Source of the DNA: Desulfobacteraceae bacterium
GTDB taxonomy: Bacteria; Desulfobacterota; DSM-4660; Desulfatiglandales; Desulfatiglandaceae
Direction: 5' to 3'
DNA: 9,964 nt
Assembly: GCA_020349865.1 (NCBI GenBank)
Contig: CP070700.1
Coordinates: forward strand, 895,620-905,583
Shown: piece by piece, positions 1-6,976 of the stretch
Position numbering within the stretch: the stretch's first letter is position 1
Layout: every line of letters starts with the position of its first letter
Notes under the pieces: generated by a model
What the model saw: only the letters and a program-made list of their open reading frames with translations
Told to the model about the DNA's origin: nothing
Databases searched by the model: none
Position numbers and translations under genes: made by a program

Positions 1-612
1 GATGAAACGCGCGGTTTGCAGCATCATTTCGCGGTCTTCACCAGGCAAGCCCAATATTATGTGGGCACATATGTTTAATCCATAGTCATTGGCCAGAAAG
101 ACGCTCCCTTTAAAACAGTCCACATCATGGCCGCGGTTGATCCTGTTGAGGGTCCTGTCATGGGCTGATTGTAAACCGTATTCAATCCACACCTCATAGT
201 CTCGCTGGTAAGAGCTCAAAAGTTCTAAGATATGCCGGTCTACACAATCCGGTCTTGTGGCTACTGAAAGGCCTACCATATCGTCGTGTGCCAGCGCCTG
301 GTCATAAAGCGTTTTCATGTGAGGAATGGTACCATATGTATTGGTAAAGGATTGGAAATAGACAATAAATTTTTTAGCCCCATAGCGCTTTTTAACAAAC
401 TTCCGAGCACGGATAATCTGCTGGTCGATGGAAAGACCGTGGTTGATCAATGCACCTGTTCCTGACCCCCGGGGATCACAAAAGATACAGCCTTTCCTGG
501 AAATGGTTCCATCCCTATTTGGGCAGCCCAGACCTGCATCCAGGGAGAGCTTCTGGACACGTTCTCCGAAGATGTCTCTCAGATAGCTATTAAAATCGCG
601 ATATCTTTTCAT
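1..612 (-). CDS. YhcC-type (TIGR01212-like) radical SAM protein, 5' part only
   Basis: The minus-strand frame from ATG at 612 is open to the window edge, giving 204 residues; the family is about 300 aa, so roughly the last third is missing. Three cysteines, C30, C42 and C45, lie in CPNRDG...GCIFCD, the unusual C-x11-C-x2-C spacing of the YhcC/YtqA family, which would bind the 4Fe-4S cluster that cleaves S-adenosylmethionine. Other family-like blocks are YFQSFTNTYG (85-94), SVATRPDC (116-123), WIEYGLQSAHD (142-152) and HIILGLPGED (184-193). The start is set by conserved N-terminal sequence beginning KRYRDFNSYLRDIFGERV; a weak GAGAG lies about 10 nt upstream. The substrate of this family is, to my knowledge, not established; a cytosolic enzyme, possibly RNA- or cofactor-modifying, is a guess. 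It is transcribed away from the acyl-CoA synthetase gene and is probably not co-regulated with it. Family assignment is strong. Confidence 0.9.
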   Translation of the reverse strand, partial: MKRYRDFNSYLRDIFGERVQKLSLDAGLGCPNRDGTISRKGCIFCDPRGSGTGALINHGLSIDQQIIRARKFVKKRYGAKKFIVYFQSFTNTYGTIPHMKTLYDQALAHDDMVGLSVATRPDCVDRHILELLSSYQRDYEVWIEYGLQSAHDRTLNRINRGHDVDCFKGSVFLANDYGLNICAHIILGLPGEDREMMLQTARFI

Positions 613-656
613 GAGGAACAGACTCTCGCATTCAGATTAGGATCTTACGATTCGAT

Positions 657-684
657 GGTATAAAATGCATGTGTGGGAGATCAA
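657..684 (-). promoter_or_regulatory. Possible sigma70-type promoter for the radical SAM gene
   Basis: Read on the minus strand, TTGATC (684-679) is followed after 16 nt by TATACC (662-657). Both match the vegetative consensus at four of six positions, and the position, about 45 bp upstream of the ATG at 612, is sensible. Found by eye; such matches occur often by chance. Confidence 0.25.
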
Positions 685-824
685 GCTATTTGTGACTGAG
701 CCTTGCTGATCTTCAAGATTAAGGACCTTGTGATCACTTATAGTTATTTTTGCAAACCGGGAAAATTCGGAAGTGCTGTGGAACTGGCAAGAACGTGAAG
801 TGTTTAGAGGGATTTTAGGTTGAT

Positions 825-989
825 ATGAAAAGAAGTTGTGGTAATATCGTGCGCTGTTTTACAGACCAATTTTTTAAATCCAAATGTAATCGATCATTGG
901 GGGGCAGGTTTTTGGTTCCCCGTGACCACTTTCATTCAAACTATCACTTATTGAGAACGGTAAAGGGAGAACGGAAAGGAATTTTATGA
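825..989 (+). CDS. Possible 54-aa leader ORF ahead of the acyl-CoA synthetase gene
   Basis: An ATG at 825 opens 54 codons without a stop and ends with TGA at 987-989, three bases before the GTG start at 993. A weak AGG (817-819) sits 5 nt ahead of the ATG. The peptide begins MKRSCGNIVRCFTDQFF and is basic, with three Cys and many Arg/Lys; it has no signal peptide, membrane segment or family motif that I recognise. If translated, its stop would allow translational coupling to the downstream gene, which otherwise starts at a GTG with a distant Shine-Dalgarno. It may equally be a chance ORF in a spacer; an ORF this short is not significant by itself. Confidence 0.2.
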   Translation: MKRSCGNIVRCFTDQFFKSKCNRSLGGRFLVPRDHFHSNYHLLRTVKGERKGIL

Positions 990-995
990 GAAGTG
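976..995 (+). promoter_or_regulatory. Ambiguous ribosome-binding/start region of the acyl-CoA synthetase gene
   Basis: AAGGA at 976-980 is 5 nt from an out-of-frame ATG (986) that opens only 8 codons, and 12 nt from the in-frame GTG (993). The stop of the upstream 54-codon ORF (TGA 987-989) overlaps this ATG. Initiation at 993 may therefore depend on re-initiation, or the true start may be GTG 1017. Confidence 0.4.
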
Positions 996-2495
996 GAAAC
1001 ATCACAGAGTAATCGTGTGGAATCGAACAAGTCCCATGCAGATCTCGGGGTTGTTTTTAATCCCAAATCTGTGGCCGTTATTGGTGCATCGTCTACTTTC
1101 GGTAAATGGGGTCAGTTGATCCTCAGCAACATTGTAGCAGGTCATTTTGAGGGAAAGGTATTCCCTGTGAACCCAAAAGAGAAAGAAATATCCGGCCTGC
1201 CCGTCTACAAACGGCTCCGGGATATTCCGGATACCGTTGACCTTGCCTTTATTACAACGCCAGCCTTTACTGTTCCGGGGATTTTGGAGGAATGCGGTGA
1301 AAAAGGGGTGAAGGGGGTGGTGTTAATCACCTCCGGATTCAGCGAGACGGACGAAGCAGGGAAGCGGCTTGAGAAGCACATTGCGTCCATCTGCAGAGAA
1401 AAGGGCCTGGCATTGGTGGGACCCAATACAATGGGGATTATTTGCCCTTATATCAAACTTTTCGCCACAGGATCGCATACAAGACCCAGAAATGGTTCTG
1501 TGGCCTTTGTCTCACAATCAGGGAATCTGGGCCTCCAGCTTATCCACTGGGCGGAGCAACAGGGGATTGGGGTTTCTCTGTTTGTGGGGTCGGGAAACGA
1601 GGCCATGTACACCTGCACCGATTATCTGGAATACCTGGAGAATGATCCCCATACTAATATCATTATCCTGTACTTGGAGACCGTGGGAGAGGGCAGGCGT
1701 TTTCTTGATATGGCTGAGAAAATACATCGCAAGAAACCTGTGATTGTTCTAAAAGGCGGGCGAACCAGTGCAGGAAGGACTGCTGCAGCTTCCCATACAG
1801 GTTCCATGAGCGGAGAGCATTCCGTATTCAGGGCCGCATGCCGGCAGGCTGGCCTTTTGGATGTGAGATTTCCTACAGAGTTACTTGATTTGTCAGCCGG
1901 TTTTTCGTCCCTGCCTCTGCCCAGGGGTAACCGGATCGGCATTGTTACGTTAGGCGGGGGATGGGGAGTGGTGACTGCTGATGAGTGCAATCTCAGGGGG
2001 CTTGTGATTCCTGATATCCCGGAGAGTATTATTAAAACCATCGGCGGTTATCTTCCACCGTTCTGGAGTAAAGGAAACCCTGTAGACCTGGTGGGGACCC
2101 ATGATCTTGAGGTCCCCATTGTGGCTGTTGAAGAGCTCCTAAAATGGGAGGGCATTGATGCGGTGATAAGCCTTGGAATCGTGGGCCGCCTTGAGCTTGT
2201 TCGCCTGTTGATCCAATCCACCCGTGAGGTTGACAAGTCCGTCTCTTCCGAGTTTTTTGACCAGATAGGAACCTTTAGCCGGGAATATGAAAAAAAATAC
2301 ATCGCCAGAATAGTCGAGCTAATGGAGACATACGAGAAGCCGGTCATTGGTGTATCCCTGTCCAATACTGGAGAAGGGGTCGTCCGTCCAGTGGACGGCA
2401 AACATTATAGTGGTGTCTTTTACCAGACCCCGGAGAATGCCGTTAATGTCCTTTCCAGGATGGTGGAGTATCAGCGTTTTCTTGACCGCACATAA
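993..2495 (+). CDS. NDP-forming acyl-CoA synthetase, CoA-binding alpha-type subunit
   Basis: This 500-aa protein resembles the alpha part of ADP-forming acetyl/acyl-CoA synthetases, which interconvert acyl-CoA + ADP + Pi and acid + CoA + ATP. Residues about 21-150 form the CoA-binding Rossmann domain (NPKSVAVIGAS at 23-33, FPVNP at 57-61, VGPNTMGI at 142-149). Residues about 168-330 form the first succinyl-CoA-ligase-like flavodoxin domain (VAFVSQSGNLG at 170-180), ending near the SHTGS motif. His268 there matches the phosphohistidine of the family. The remainder is a second ligase-like domain (TLGGGWGVV about 319-327; KGNPVDLVG about 355-363). The ATP-grasp (beta) domain of full-length, roughly 700-aa homologues is absent and no beta gene adjoins it in this window. 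The start is GTG 993 with AAGGA 12 nt upstream; GTG 1017 with CAGAG 7 nt upstream is an alternative that leaves the domain intact. An ATG at 986 is out of frame and ends after 8 codons. The acyl substrate cannot be told. Confidence 0.85.
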   Translation: METSQSNRVESNKSHADLGVVFNPKSVAVIGASSTFGKWGQLILSNIVAGHFEGKVFPVNPKEKEISGLPVYKRLRDIPDTVDLAFITTPAFTVPGILEECGEKGVKGVVLITSGFSETDEAGKRLEKHIASICREKGLALVGPNTMGIICPYIKLFATGSHTRPRNGSVAFVSQSGNLGLQLIHWAEQQGIGVSLFVGSGNEAMYTCTDYLEYLENDPHTNIIILYLETVGEGRRFLDMAEKIHRKKPVIVLKGGRTSAGRTAAASHTGSMSGEHSVFRAACRQAGLLDVRFPTELLDLSAGFSSLPLPRGNRIGIVTLGGGWGVVTADECNLRGLVIPDIPESIIKTIGGYLPPFWSKGNPVDLVGTHDLEVPIVAVEELLKWEGIDAVISLGIVGRLELVRLLIQSTREVDKSVSSEFFDQIGTFSREYEKKYIARIVELMETYEKPVIGVSLSNTGEGVVRPVDGKHYSGVFYQTPENAVNVLSRMVEYQRFLDRT

Positions 2496-2632
2496 TCAAT
2501 AACCTGCAGTACTTGAAACGAATTAAGATAAATCGCTTTCAATTATTCTTTTAATCTTGATGCTCTCGTAAAAAGTCATCAGAAAGACGGCGCAGAAAAA
2601 AGCTCCAGACGCAAGGCGCGCGAAACCGGGGA

Positions 2633-2649
2633 CCCACCCGCAGGGTGGG
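2633..2649. repeat. Hairpin inside the 2566-2894 element
   Basis: CCCACCC (2633-2639) and GGGTGGG (2643-2649) form a 7-bp GC-rich stem with loop GCA. It lacks a following T-run on the plus strand, so it is not a classical terminator, though it could still slow polymerase. Confidence 0.6.
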
Positions 2650-2687
2650 GAGTCCAAGCGAAGCGCGGACAATCTTTAGGAATGAGG

Positions 2688-2703
2688 CGTACTTAGAAGT
2701 ACG
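2688..2703. repeat. Near-perfect short palindrome inside the 2566-2894 element
   Basis: CGTACTT and AAGTACG pair over 7 bp with an AG loop. The palindrome is flanked by direct copies of GGAATGA (2679-2685 and 2706-2712). It could be an internal recognition site or hairpin tip of the element. Confidence 0.6.
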
Positions 2704-2899
2704 TCGGAATGATTTACCCTGTTAAATATTGCCTTTTCTTGTGTCTCATTTTTTTTAGGCTTGCTGACACCTCATGACATGTTGCGGTCGGATCCAAAGA
2801 GCCCAATTTAACAGGGCGAGGATGAAGTGCAACGCAGCCCTTCGGCTATGCTCAGGGCCGCGAGCCTGTCGAGCGGCAGATGGACTTTTTACGAAGCCG

Positions 2900-5008
2900 T
2901 CAATTTTCCCTCAGCATATTGAGCTTATAATATATCCCTTCCAAAGCCATAAGCTCCTCATGTGTTCCCTGCTCGCGGATTCTGCCCTTATGCATGACCA
3001 GAATGCGATCCGCATTTCTAATGGTGGAGAGCCTGTGGGCCACTACCAGAGTTGTTCTCCTGGCAGCCATCTGTGAGATAGCCTCTTGGATGAGACGTTC
3101 GGTTTCCGGGTCAACGCTGGAAGTGGCCTCATCAAGGATCAGTACCCGAGGGTTTGCTGCCAGGGCCCTGGCAAAGGACAAAAGCTGTCGCTCCCCGGCA
3201 GAAAGGGTTGATCCACCTTCACCTATGTCCTGGTGAAAGCCATCCGGGAGCCTCTCAATAAACGAAAGCGCATTGGCCTCCCTTGCTGCTAATTCAAGGG
3301 ATCTCATATCTATATCTTTGCGGCCTAAAGATACGTTATCCCCTAAGTTTCCTGAAAAAATAAAGACATCCTGCATGACGAGGCTGATATTCTTTCTGAG
3401 CTCATCTTTTGACCATTTTTTGAGGTCCGCACCGTCCAGACACACTGTTCCCTCATCCGGATCATAAAATCGCTCGACCAGATTCACCAGCGTAGTCTTA
3501 CCAGATCCTGTGGCACCCACAATGGCAACTGTTTCCCCCGCCCTCACCTCAAAGGAAACATCACGGAGTACCGGATTGACCTTCTCATAGGCGAACGATA
3601 CATGTTTGAAAGTAAGGTGCCCTTTCACTTCCGGCGGCACAACAGGGTGTTCCGGGTCCGGAATCTCTTCCCGGTGATCCATGAATTCGAATATACGCTC
3701 AGCTGAGGCCATGGCCGATTGCATAATATTGTACTTTTCAGAGATGTCCCGTATGGGCTTGAAGAACATCTGGATATAACTGATGAACGCGACTAACGAT
3801 CCCAGGGAAAGTTGTTCTGAAATGACTTTTCCGCCTCCATACCAGATAATCAGGGCAAGGGCAAAGGAAGCGAATAGCTCCATGATCGGCATGAAGACAG
3901 CAAACACACGGATCTGTTTCATGCCTGCCAGGTAATTTTCATGATTAATGCGGGCGAAAGTCTCCATATGGAATTTTTCCCTTGCAAAGAGCTGAATCAC
4001 ACGCATCCCCGTAATGCGTTCCTGAAGAAACGCATTTATTTTTGCGACCGTGGCTCGAAGCTCCCTGAAAGCTTCCCTCGCCAGTTTGCTGAAAAGAAAC
4101 GTGAGTCCGAAGATAAACGGAAGAAGGACAAAGGAGACTAATGCCAGGCGCCAGTTGAGGTAGAGGAGGACGGCAAGGATACCTATAAGGAGAAAAAAAT
4201 CCTTGAAAACCGTAATGAAAATTGATCGGAACATCTCGTTGAGGTTTTCGATATCGTTTGTCACGCGTGTGACTAAGCGACCCACAGGGTGTCGATCGAA
4301 GAAACGCACTGCTTGAGACTGCATTCTGCTGAAGAGCCTGAGGCGAATATCTTGCATCATATGCTGACCAGTGAATTCCAGGAGGTAGTATTCTCCATAA
4401 CTGAGCCCGAAAGTGAGGACAAGGAAAAGAATTACTATGAGAGATACGAATGTTACCCCCTGCACATCAGTGATTCTGATCTTCAGGATATCCTTCTCTG
4501 GGAAGCTGTTGAGCAGTTCGTATGGTATCAGTTTGGAGCCATCGTCAATCTCATGAATTGATTCTGCATTTTTTGCAAGTACACCTTCTGACCGGACATC
4601 AGATCCGATCCTGTAGAACCGCTCTGACGTGACAATTTTCTTAGTCTTGTAATCATGGAGGTCAGCGGGATCCAGATTTTTCAGATCAAGGTGAGAAATG
4701 TACCATTGAGAACTGTCACTGCTTTTCCGCAGCAGATGACCGTACTTTTTCATGAGGTCCTTGGCCTCATTACCCTTTAATCGGCCCATATCCATACGGT
4801 ACCAGGAAGAAAGGATATACCTGTCAATGGCAATCTTGGTGAGATAGGGAATAGCCAGGTCAAAAAGGGTGATCAAGACGGTCAGTAAAAGAGATGCTAA
4901 AATGATTTTTTTGTAGGGAAGAGCATATTTCGCCAGTCTCTTCAAGAGCTTGAAGTTATAGGGTTTCCCTAATTGCCCTTCTTCCATATATCCGTATTCA
5001 CCAAACAT
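2900..5008 (-). CDS. Heterodimeric ABC exporter half with catalytic site and TM1-TM2 insert (MdlB/BmrD-like)
   Basis: This 702-aa type IV ABC exporter half has an N-terminal transmembrane domain followed by an ATPase domain. TM1 is about 36-57 and TM2 about 185-208. Between them lies a hydrophilic insert of about 115-125 residues (roughly 65-180), rich in Lys, Asp and Ser, which standard roughly 580-aa halves lack; BmrD of Bacillus subtilis has an extracellular domain at the same place. Further TM helices lie at about 265-305 and 365-415. ATPase motifs: Walker A GATGSGKTT (498-506), Q-loop Q546, signature LSAGE (602-606, non-canonical), Walker B VLILDE (622-627) with catalytic Glu627, H-loop His658. 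With the upstream half it would form one active and one degenerate ATP site. The product is an inner-membrane exporter of drugs, lipids or other amphiphiles; the substrate is unknown. It starts 25 bp after the upstream stop, with GGAG 9 nt before the ATG. A later in-frame ATG (residue 8) is possible. Confidence 0.92.
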   Translation of the reverse strand: MFGEYGYMEEGQLGKPYNFKLLKRLAKYALPYKKIILASLLLTVLITLFDLAIPYLTKIAIDRYILSSWYRMDMGRLKGNEAKDLMKKYGHLLRKSSDSSQWYISHLDLKNLDPADLHDYKTKKIVTSERFYRIGSDVRSEGVLAKNAESIHEIDDGSKLIPYELLNSFPEKDILKIRITDVQGVTFVSLIVILFLVLTFGLSYGEYYLLEFTGQHMMQDIRLRLFSRMQSQAVRFFDRHPVGRLVTRVTNDIENLNEMFRSIFITVFKDFFLLIGILAVLLYLNWRLALVSFVLLPFIFGLTFLFSKLAREAFRELRATVAKINAFLQERITGMRVIQLFAREKFHMETFARINHENYLAGMKQIRVFAVFMPIMELFASFALALIIWYGGGKVISEQLSLGSLVAFISYIQMFFKPIRDISEKYNIMQSAMASAERIFEFMDHREEIPDPEHPVVPPEVKGHLTFKHVSFAYEKVNPVLRDVSFEVRAGETVAIVGATGSGKTTLVNLVERFYDPDEGTVCLDGADLKKWSKDELRKNISLVMQDVFIFSGNLGDNVSLGRKDIDMRSLELAAREANALSFIERLPDGFHQDIGEGGSTLSAGERQLLSFARALAANPRVLILDEATSSVDPETERLIQEAISQMAARRTTLVVAHRLSTIRNADRILVMHKGRIREQGTHEELMALEGIYYKLNMLREN

Positions 5009-5017
5009 AAAACGTTA

Positions 5018-5021
5018 CTCC
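5018..5021 (-). promoter_or_regulatory. Shine-Dalgarno of the 702-aa exporter half
   Basis: GGAG on the minus strand (5021-5018) ends 9 nt before the ATG at 5008, in the 25-bp gap after the first exporter gene. This supports the chosen start and independent ribosome loading within one transcript. Confidence 0.6.
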
Positions 5022-5033
5022 GCTTCGCTCGTA

Positions 5034-6815
5034 TCAGCCTCCCATCTCTAATTCCTCGGCGATAATCTGCTTTTCATACAGGGTTGTGTATATGCCACCC
5101 TTTTCAAGAAGATTTTCATGGGTCCCCTGCTCCGCAAGTTCACCACGATCAAGCACGACAATCCGGTCAGCCCTGCTGATCGTCGAAATCCTGTGGGAGA
5201 CAATCAGGTTGGTTTTGTTTCGTCTCAAACTCAGAATCTGGTTCAGAATCCTCTCTTCAGTGCGTGTATCTACCATAGAAAGTGCATCATCCAAGATCAG
5301 GATGGGCGGGTCCAGTATAAGGGCCCTTGCAATGGTTAGCCGTTGCCTTTGACCCCCCGAGAGCGTGATCCCCCGCTCCCCCAGCAGGGTGTCCATCCCT
5401 TTTTCAAGATTTTTTATATCTTCAAAGATATCAGCAGCACGCGAGACCGCCTCCATGTGGTCCTGAGATACACCGCTTCTGCCAAACAGGATGTTGTTAC
5501 GGATAGTATCTGAAAAGATAAAGACTTCCTGGGTGACAAAGCCGATGTTTTTCCTCAGTATTTGAAGAGGAATCTGCCGGACATTCCGCTCATCAACAAA
5601 AATTGTCCCGGTTTGTGCATCCAAAAGCCGAGGTATCACGTGCAGTAAAGTCGTCTTCCCGGCGCCCACCCGGCCTACAACGGCTACTGTTTCCCCTGCT
5701 TTAATTTTTAAATGGATATCTTTCAGAGCGTAGTCTGTCTGTCCAGGATGGGTAAAACAGAGCCCTTCAATCTCGATTTTTCCTATGATTTGAGGAATAT
5801 GTTTCGATTGGGCTGAATCTCCGATTTCTGGTACTTCTCCAAGGATGCCGTTAATCCTGCGCATGGAGGCTGAGCCTCTCTGAACAAGATTTGTAACCCA
5901 TCCCATGGCCATCATGGGCCAGGCGAGGAGATTAAGGTAGCTGATGAAGGCAACAAAATCCCCGGTTGTGATATTACCTAAGATAGTCAGGCGCCCCCCC
6001 AACCAGATGACAATCGCAAGGCCCGCATTCGCAAAAATGACCATCATAGGGAAAAAGAAAGCAAGGGTTTTGGCCAACCCCATGTTTACGGAGATATACC
6101 GCTGTCCTTCTTCCCTTACCTTTCGATGTTCCCAGGACTCCCGGTTGTAGGCCTTGATAATCCGGATACCGGCAAATGCCTCACGAGTACGCTCGGTGAG
6201 ATCAGAAAATGTTTTCTGAACATTCTCAAAACCAGTAGACATGCGCCGTGTAAGAATCCTGGTAAGTAAAATGACGATGGGTGCAGGGATCAGCGAGATG
6301 AGGGTGAGTTTTACATTGATAGAAAGCATGAAGCCGATCGCGGCCATTCCCAGCACAAGACCGTCGGTCAAGGCAACAAGGCCTATGCCGGTGGCCATTC
6401 GGATCGCGTTGATGTCGTTAATGGCCCTGGCCATCAGGTCGCCGGTTTTGGTCTTTTGATAGAACGAAAGCGAGAGGGTTTGAAGGCGCCCGTATATACG
6501 ATTCCTCAGGCCTTCCTCGACCTTTCGGGAATGCCCAAATAACAAACAGCGCCATACATAGCGAAAAACGGCAATCATTAACGCCAAACCCAGAATAAGC
6601 ATACCCTGCTCAATAAGTAGCTGGGCAGTGGCGGTTCTCATGGTTAAAAGATCAATGGCCTTTTTGATTACAAGGGGTATAAGAAGTTGAAGGAAGTCCA
6701 CAAAGAGCAGGCACATAAGCCCCAGGGCGATTGGCCATCGATTTTGAACAAAGTATTGTTTTAGGGGGAGGAAATTTTTAAATGTTTCTGTAAAGGGGGG
6801 AGCAGGTCTTCTCAT
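5034..6815 (-). CDS. Heterodimeric ABC exporter half with degenerate Walker B (MdlA/BmrC-like)
   Basis: This 593-aa protein is the first gene of the exporter operon. TM segments are about 28-50, 68-92, 145-188 (two helices) and 248-305 (two helices). ATPase motifs: Walker A GRVGAGKTT (381-389), Q-loop Q429, canonical signature LSGGQ (485-489), Walker B ILILDD (505-510), H-loop His541. Residue 510, right after the Walker B Asp, is Asp instead of the catalytic Glu, as in the degenerate halves of heterodimeric exporters (MdlA, BmrC, TM287). Its intact LSGGQ would complete the active site on the Walker motifs of the 702-aa partner, while the partner's LSAGE would cap this protein's weak site. This complementary pattern is good evidence that the two genes make one transporter. 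No strong Shine-Dalgarno precedes the ATG at 6815, and I saw no better start in the same frame. The export substrate is not predictable. Confidence 0.93.
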   Translation of the reverse strand: MRRPAPPFTETFKNFLPLKQYFVQNRWPIALGLMCLLFVDFLQLLIPLVIKKAIDLLTMRTATAQLLIEQGMLILGLALMIAVFRYVWRCLLFGHSRKVEEGLRNRIYGRLQTLSLSFYQKTKTGDLMARAINDINAIRMATGIGLVALTDGLVLGMAAIGFMLSINVKLTLISLIPAPIVILLTRILTRRMSTGFENVQKTFSDLTERTREAFAGIRIIKAYNRESWEHRKVREEGQRYISVNMGLAKTLAFFFPMMVIFANAGLAIVIWLGGRLTILGNITTGDFVAFISYLNLLAWPMMAMGWVTNLVQRGSASMRRINGILGEVPEIGDSAQSKHIPQIIGKIEIEGLCFTHPGQTDYALKDIHLKIKAGETVAVVGRVGAGKTTLLHVIPRLLDAQTGTIFVDERNVRQIPLQILRKNIGFVTQEVFIFSDTIRNNILFGRSGVSQDHMEAVSRAADIFEDIKNLEKGMDTLLGERGITLSGGQRQRLTIARALILDPPILILDDALSMVDTRTEERILNQILSLRRNKTNLIVSHRISTISRADRIVVLDRGELAEQGTHENLLEKGGIYTTLYEKQIIAEELEMGG

Positions 6816-6976
6816 GGGATCAGGAATACCGGAATAAGACAGGAATTGTCAATCTGTCATTAGGTCTTGTGCATTATGAGGCAAAGGGATAAAGTTACCG
6901 CTTTTATAGTAGCAATCGTGGCATAACTTGAGAGAAAGGAACTTCGATCCTCATCTGTGAAAAAGGAGACAACTTC
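6816..6976. promoter_or_regulatory. Divergent promoter region between ABC exporter operon and MFS gene
   Basis: This 161-bp spacer should drive both directions. For the exporter, the minus strand has a perfect TTGACA (6852-6847) and, 18 nt on, TATTCC (6828-6823), a poor -10. If used, transcription would begin almost at the ATG at 6815, giving a near-leaderless message, in line with the missing Shine-Dalgarno. For the MFS gene, TATAGT (6905-6910) is a possible -10 with no good -35. No regulator gene adjoins, and no strong operator palindrome was seen. Confidence 0.4.
6963..6968 (+). promoter_or_regulatory. Strong Shine-Dalgarno of the MFS transporter gene
   Basis: AAGGAG ends 8 nt before the ATG at 6977. 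It is the best ribosome-binding site in the window and fixes that start. Confidence 0.85.

Larger units (their letters stand above)
613..992. other. Divergent intergenic region between radical SAM and acyl-CoA synthetase genes
   Basis: This 380-bp spacer should carry promoters for both flanking genes. On the minus strand a sigma70-like pair is possible: TTGATC (complement of 679-684), 16 nt, TATACC (complement of 657-662), about 45 bp before the radical SAM ATG. A perfect 8-bp palindrome GTGATCAC lies at 730-737 and could be an operator, but a single 8-mer is weak evidence. A GGGG/CCCC stem is possible around 899-921. The right half holds a 54-codon ORF, listed separately. No tRNA or recognisable riboswitch was seen. 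Confidence 0.4.
2566..2894. repeat. MITE-like palindromic element with 12-bp terminal inverted repeats
   Basis: The ends are a perfect 12-bp inverted repeat: TCGTAAAAAGTC (2566-2577) and GACTTTTTACGA (2883-2894). A second perfect 11-bp inverted repeat, CCCTGTTAAAT (2717-2727) and ATTTAACAGGG (2806-2816), is nested inside. Left-arm local hairpins are CCCACCC/GGGTGGG with a 3-nt loop (2633-2649) and CGTACTT/AAGTACG with a 2-nt loop (2688-2703). The right arm has an imperfect hairpin about 2838-2875 whose GAGCCTGTCGAG half resembles a widespread bacterial intergenic repeat. There is no transposase, so this would be a non-autonomous element or a dispersed intergenic repeat. Similar CGTAAAAAGTC-ended repeats are, from memory, common in Desulfobacterota; I could not verify that here. 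No flanking target duplication is obvious. Confidence 0.7.
2496..2899. other. Convergent spacer between acyl-CoA synthetase and ABC exporter genes
   Basis: This 404-bp region holds no credible gene. The first 70 bp are AT-rich, with no clear intrinsic terminator. The rest is almost entirely the inverted-repeat element at 2566-2894, whose right end lies only 5 bp from the exporter stop codon (2900-2902). An apparent 100-codon plus-strand ORF starting at 2774 runs through the element into the antisense of the exporter gene and is not supported. Confidence 0.7.

Noticed and set aside
1369..1743. 124-codon plus-strand ORF in another frame within the acyl-CoA synthetase gene
   Set aside because: It overlaps the conserved CoA-binding and ligase domains of the real frame and has Trp/Ser-rich random-like composition with no motif.
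2838..2875. Classical intrinsic terminator for either convergent gene
   Set aside because: The imperfect GC-rich hairpin has no T-run directly after it in either direction; the T-run in the terminal repeat (2886-2890) is about 10 nt away and short.
2774..3076. 100-codon plus-strand ORF overlapping the end of the exporter gene
   Set aside because: It starts inside the inverted-repeat element and continues antisense through conserved ATPase-domain codons of the 702-aa exporter half.
6918..6935. Possible sigma54 (-24/-12) promoter before the MFS gene (TGGCATAACTTGAG)
   Set aside because: The GG-to-GC spacing does not fit the sigma54 consensus and the -12 GC is missing.
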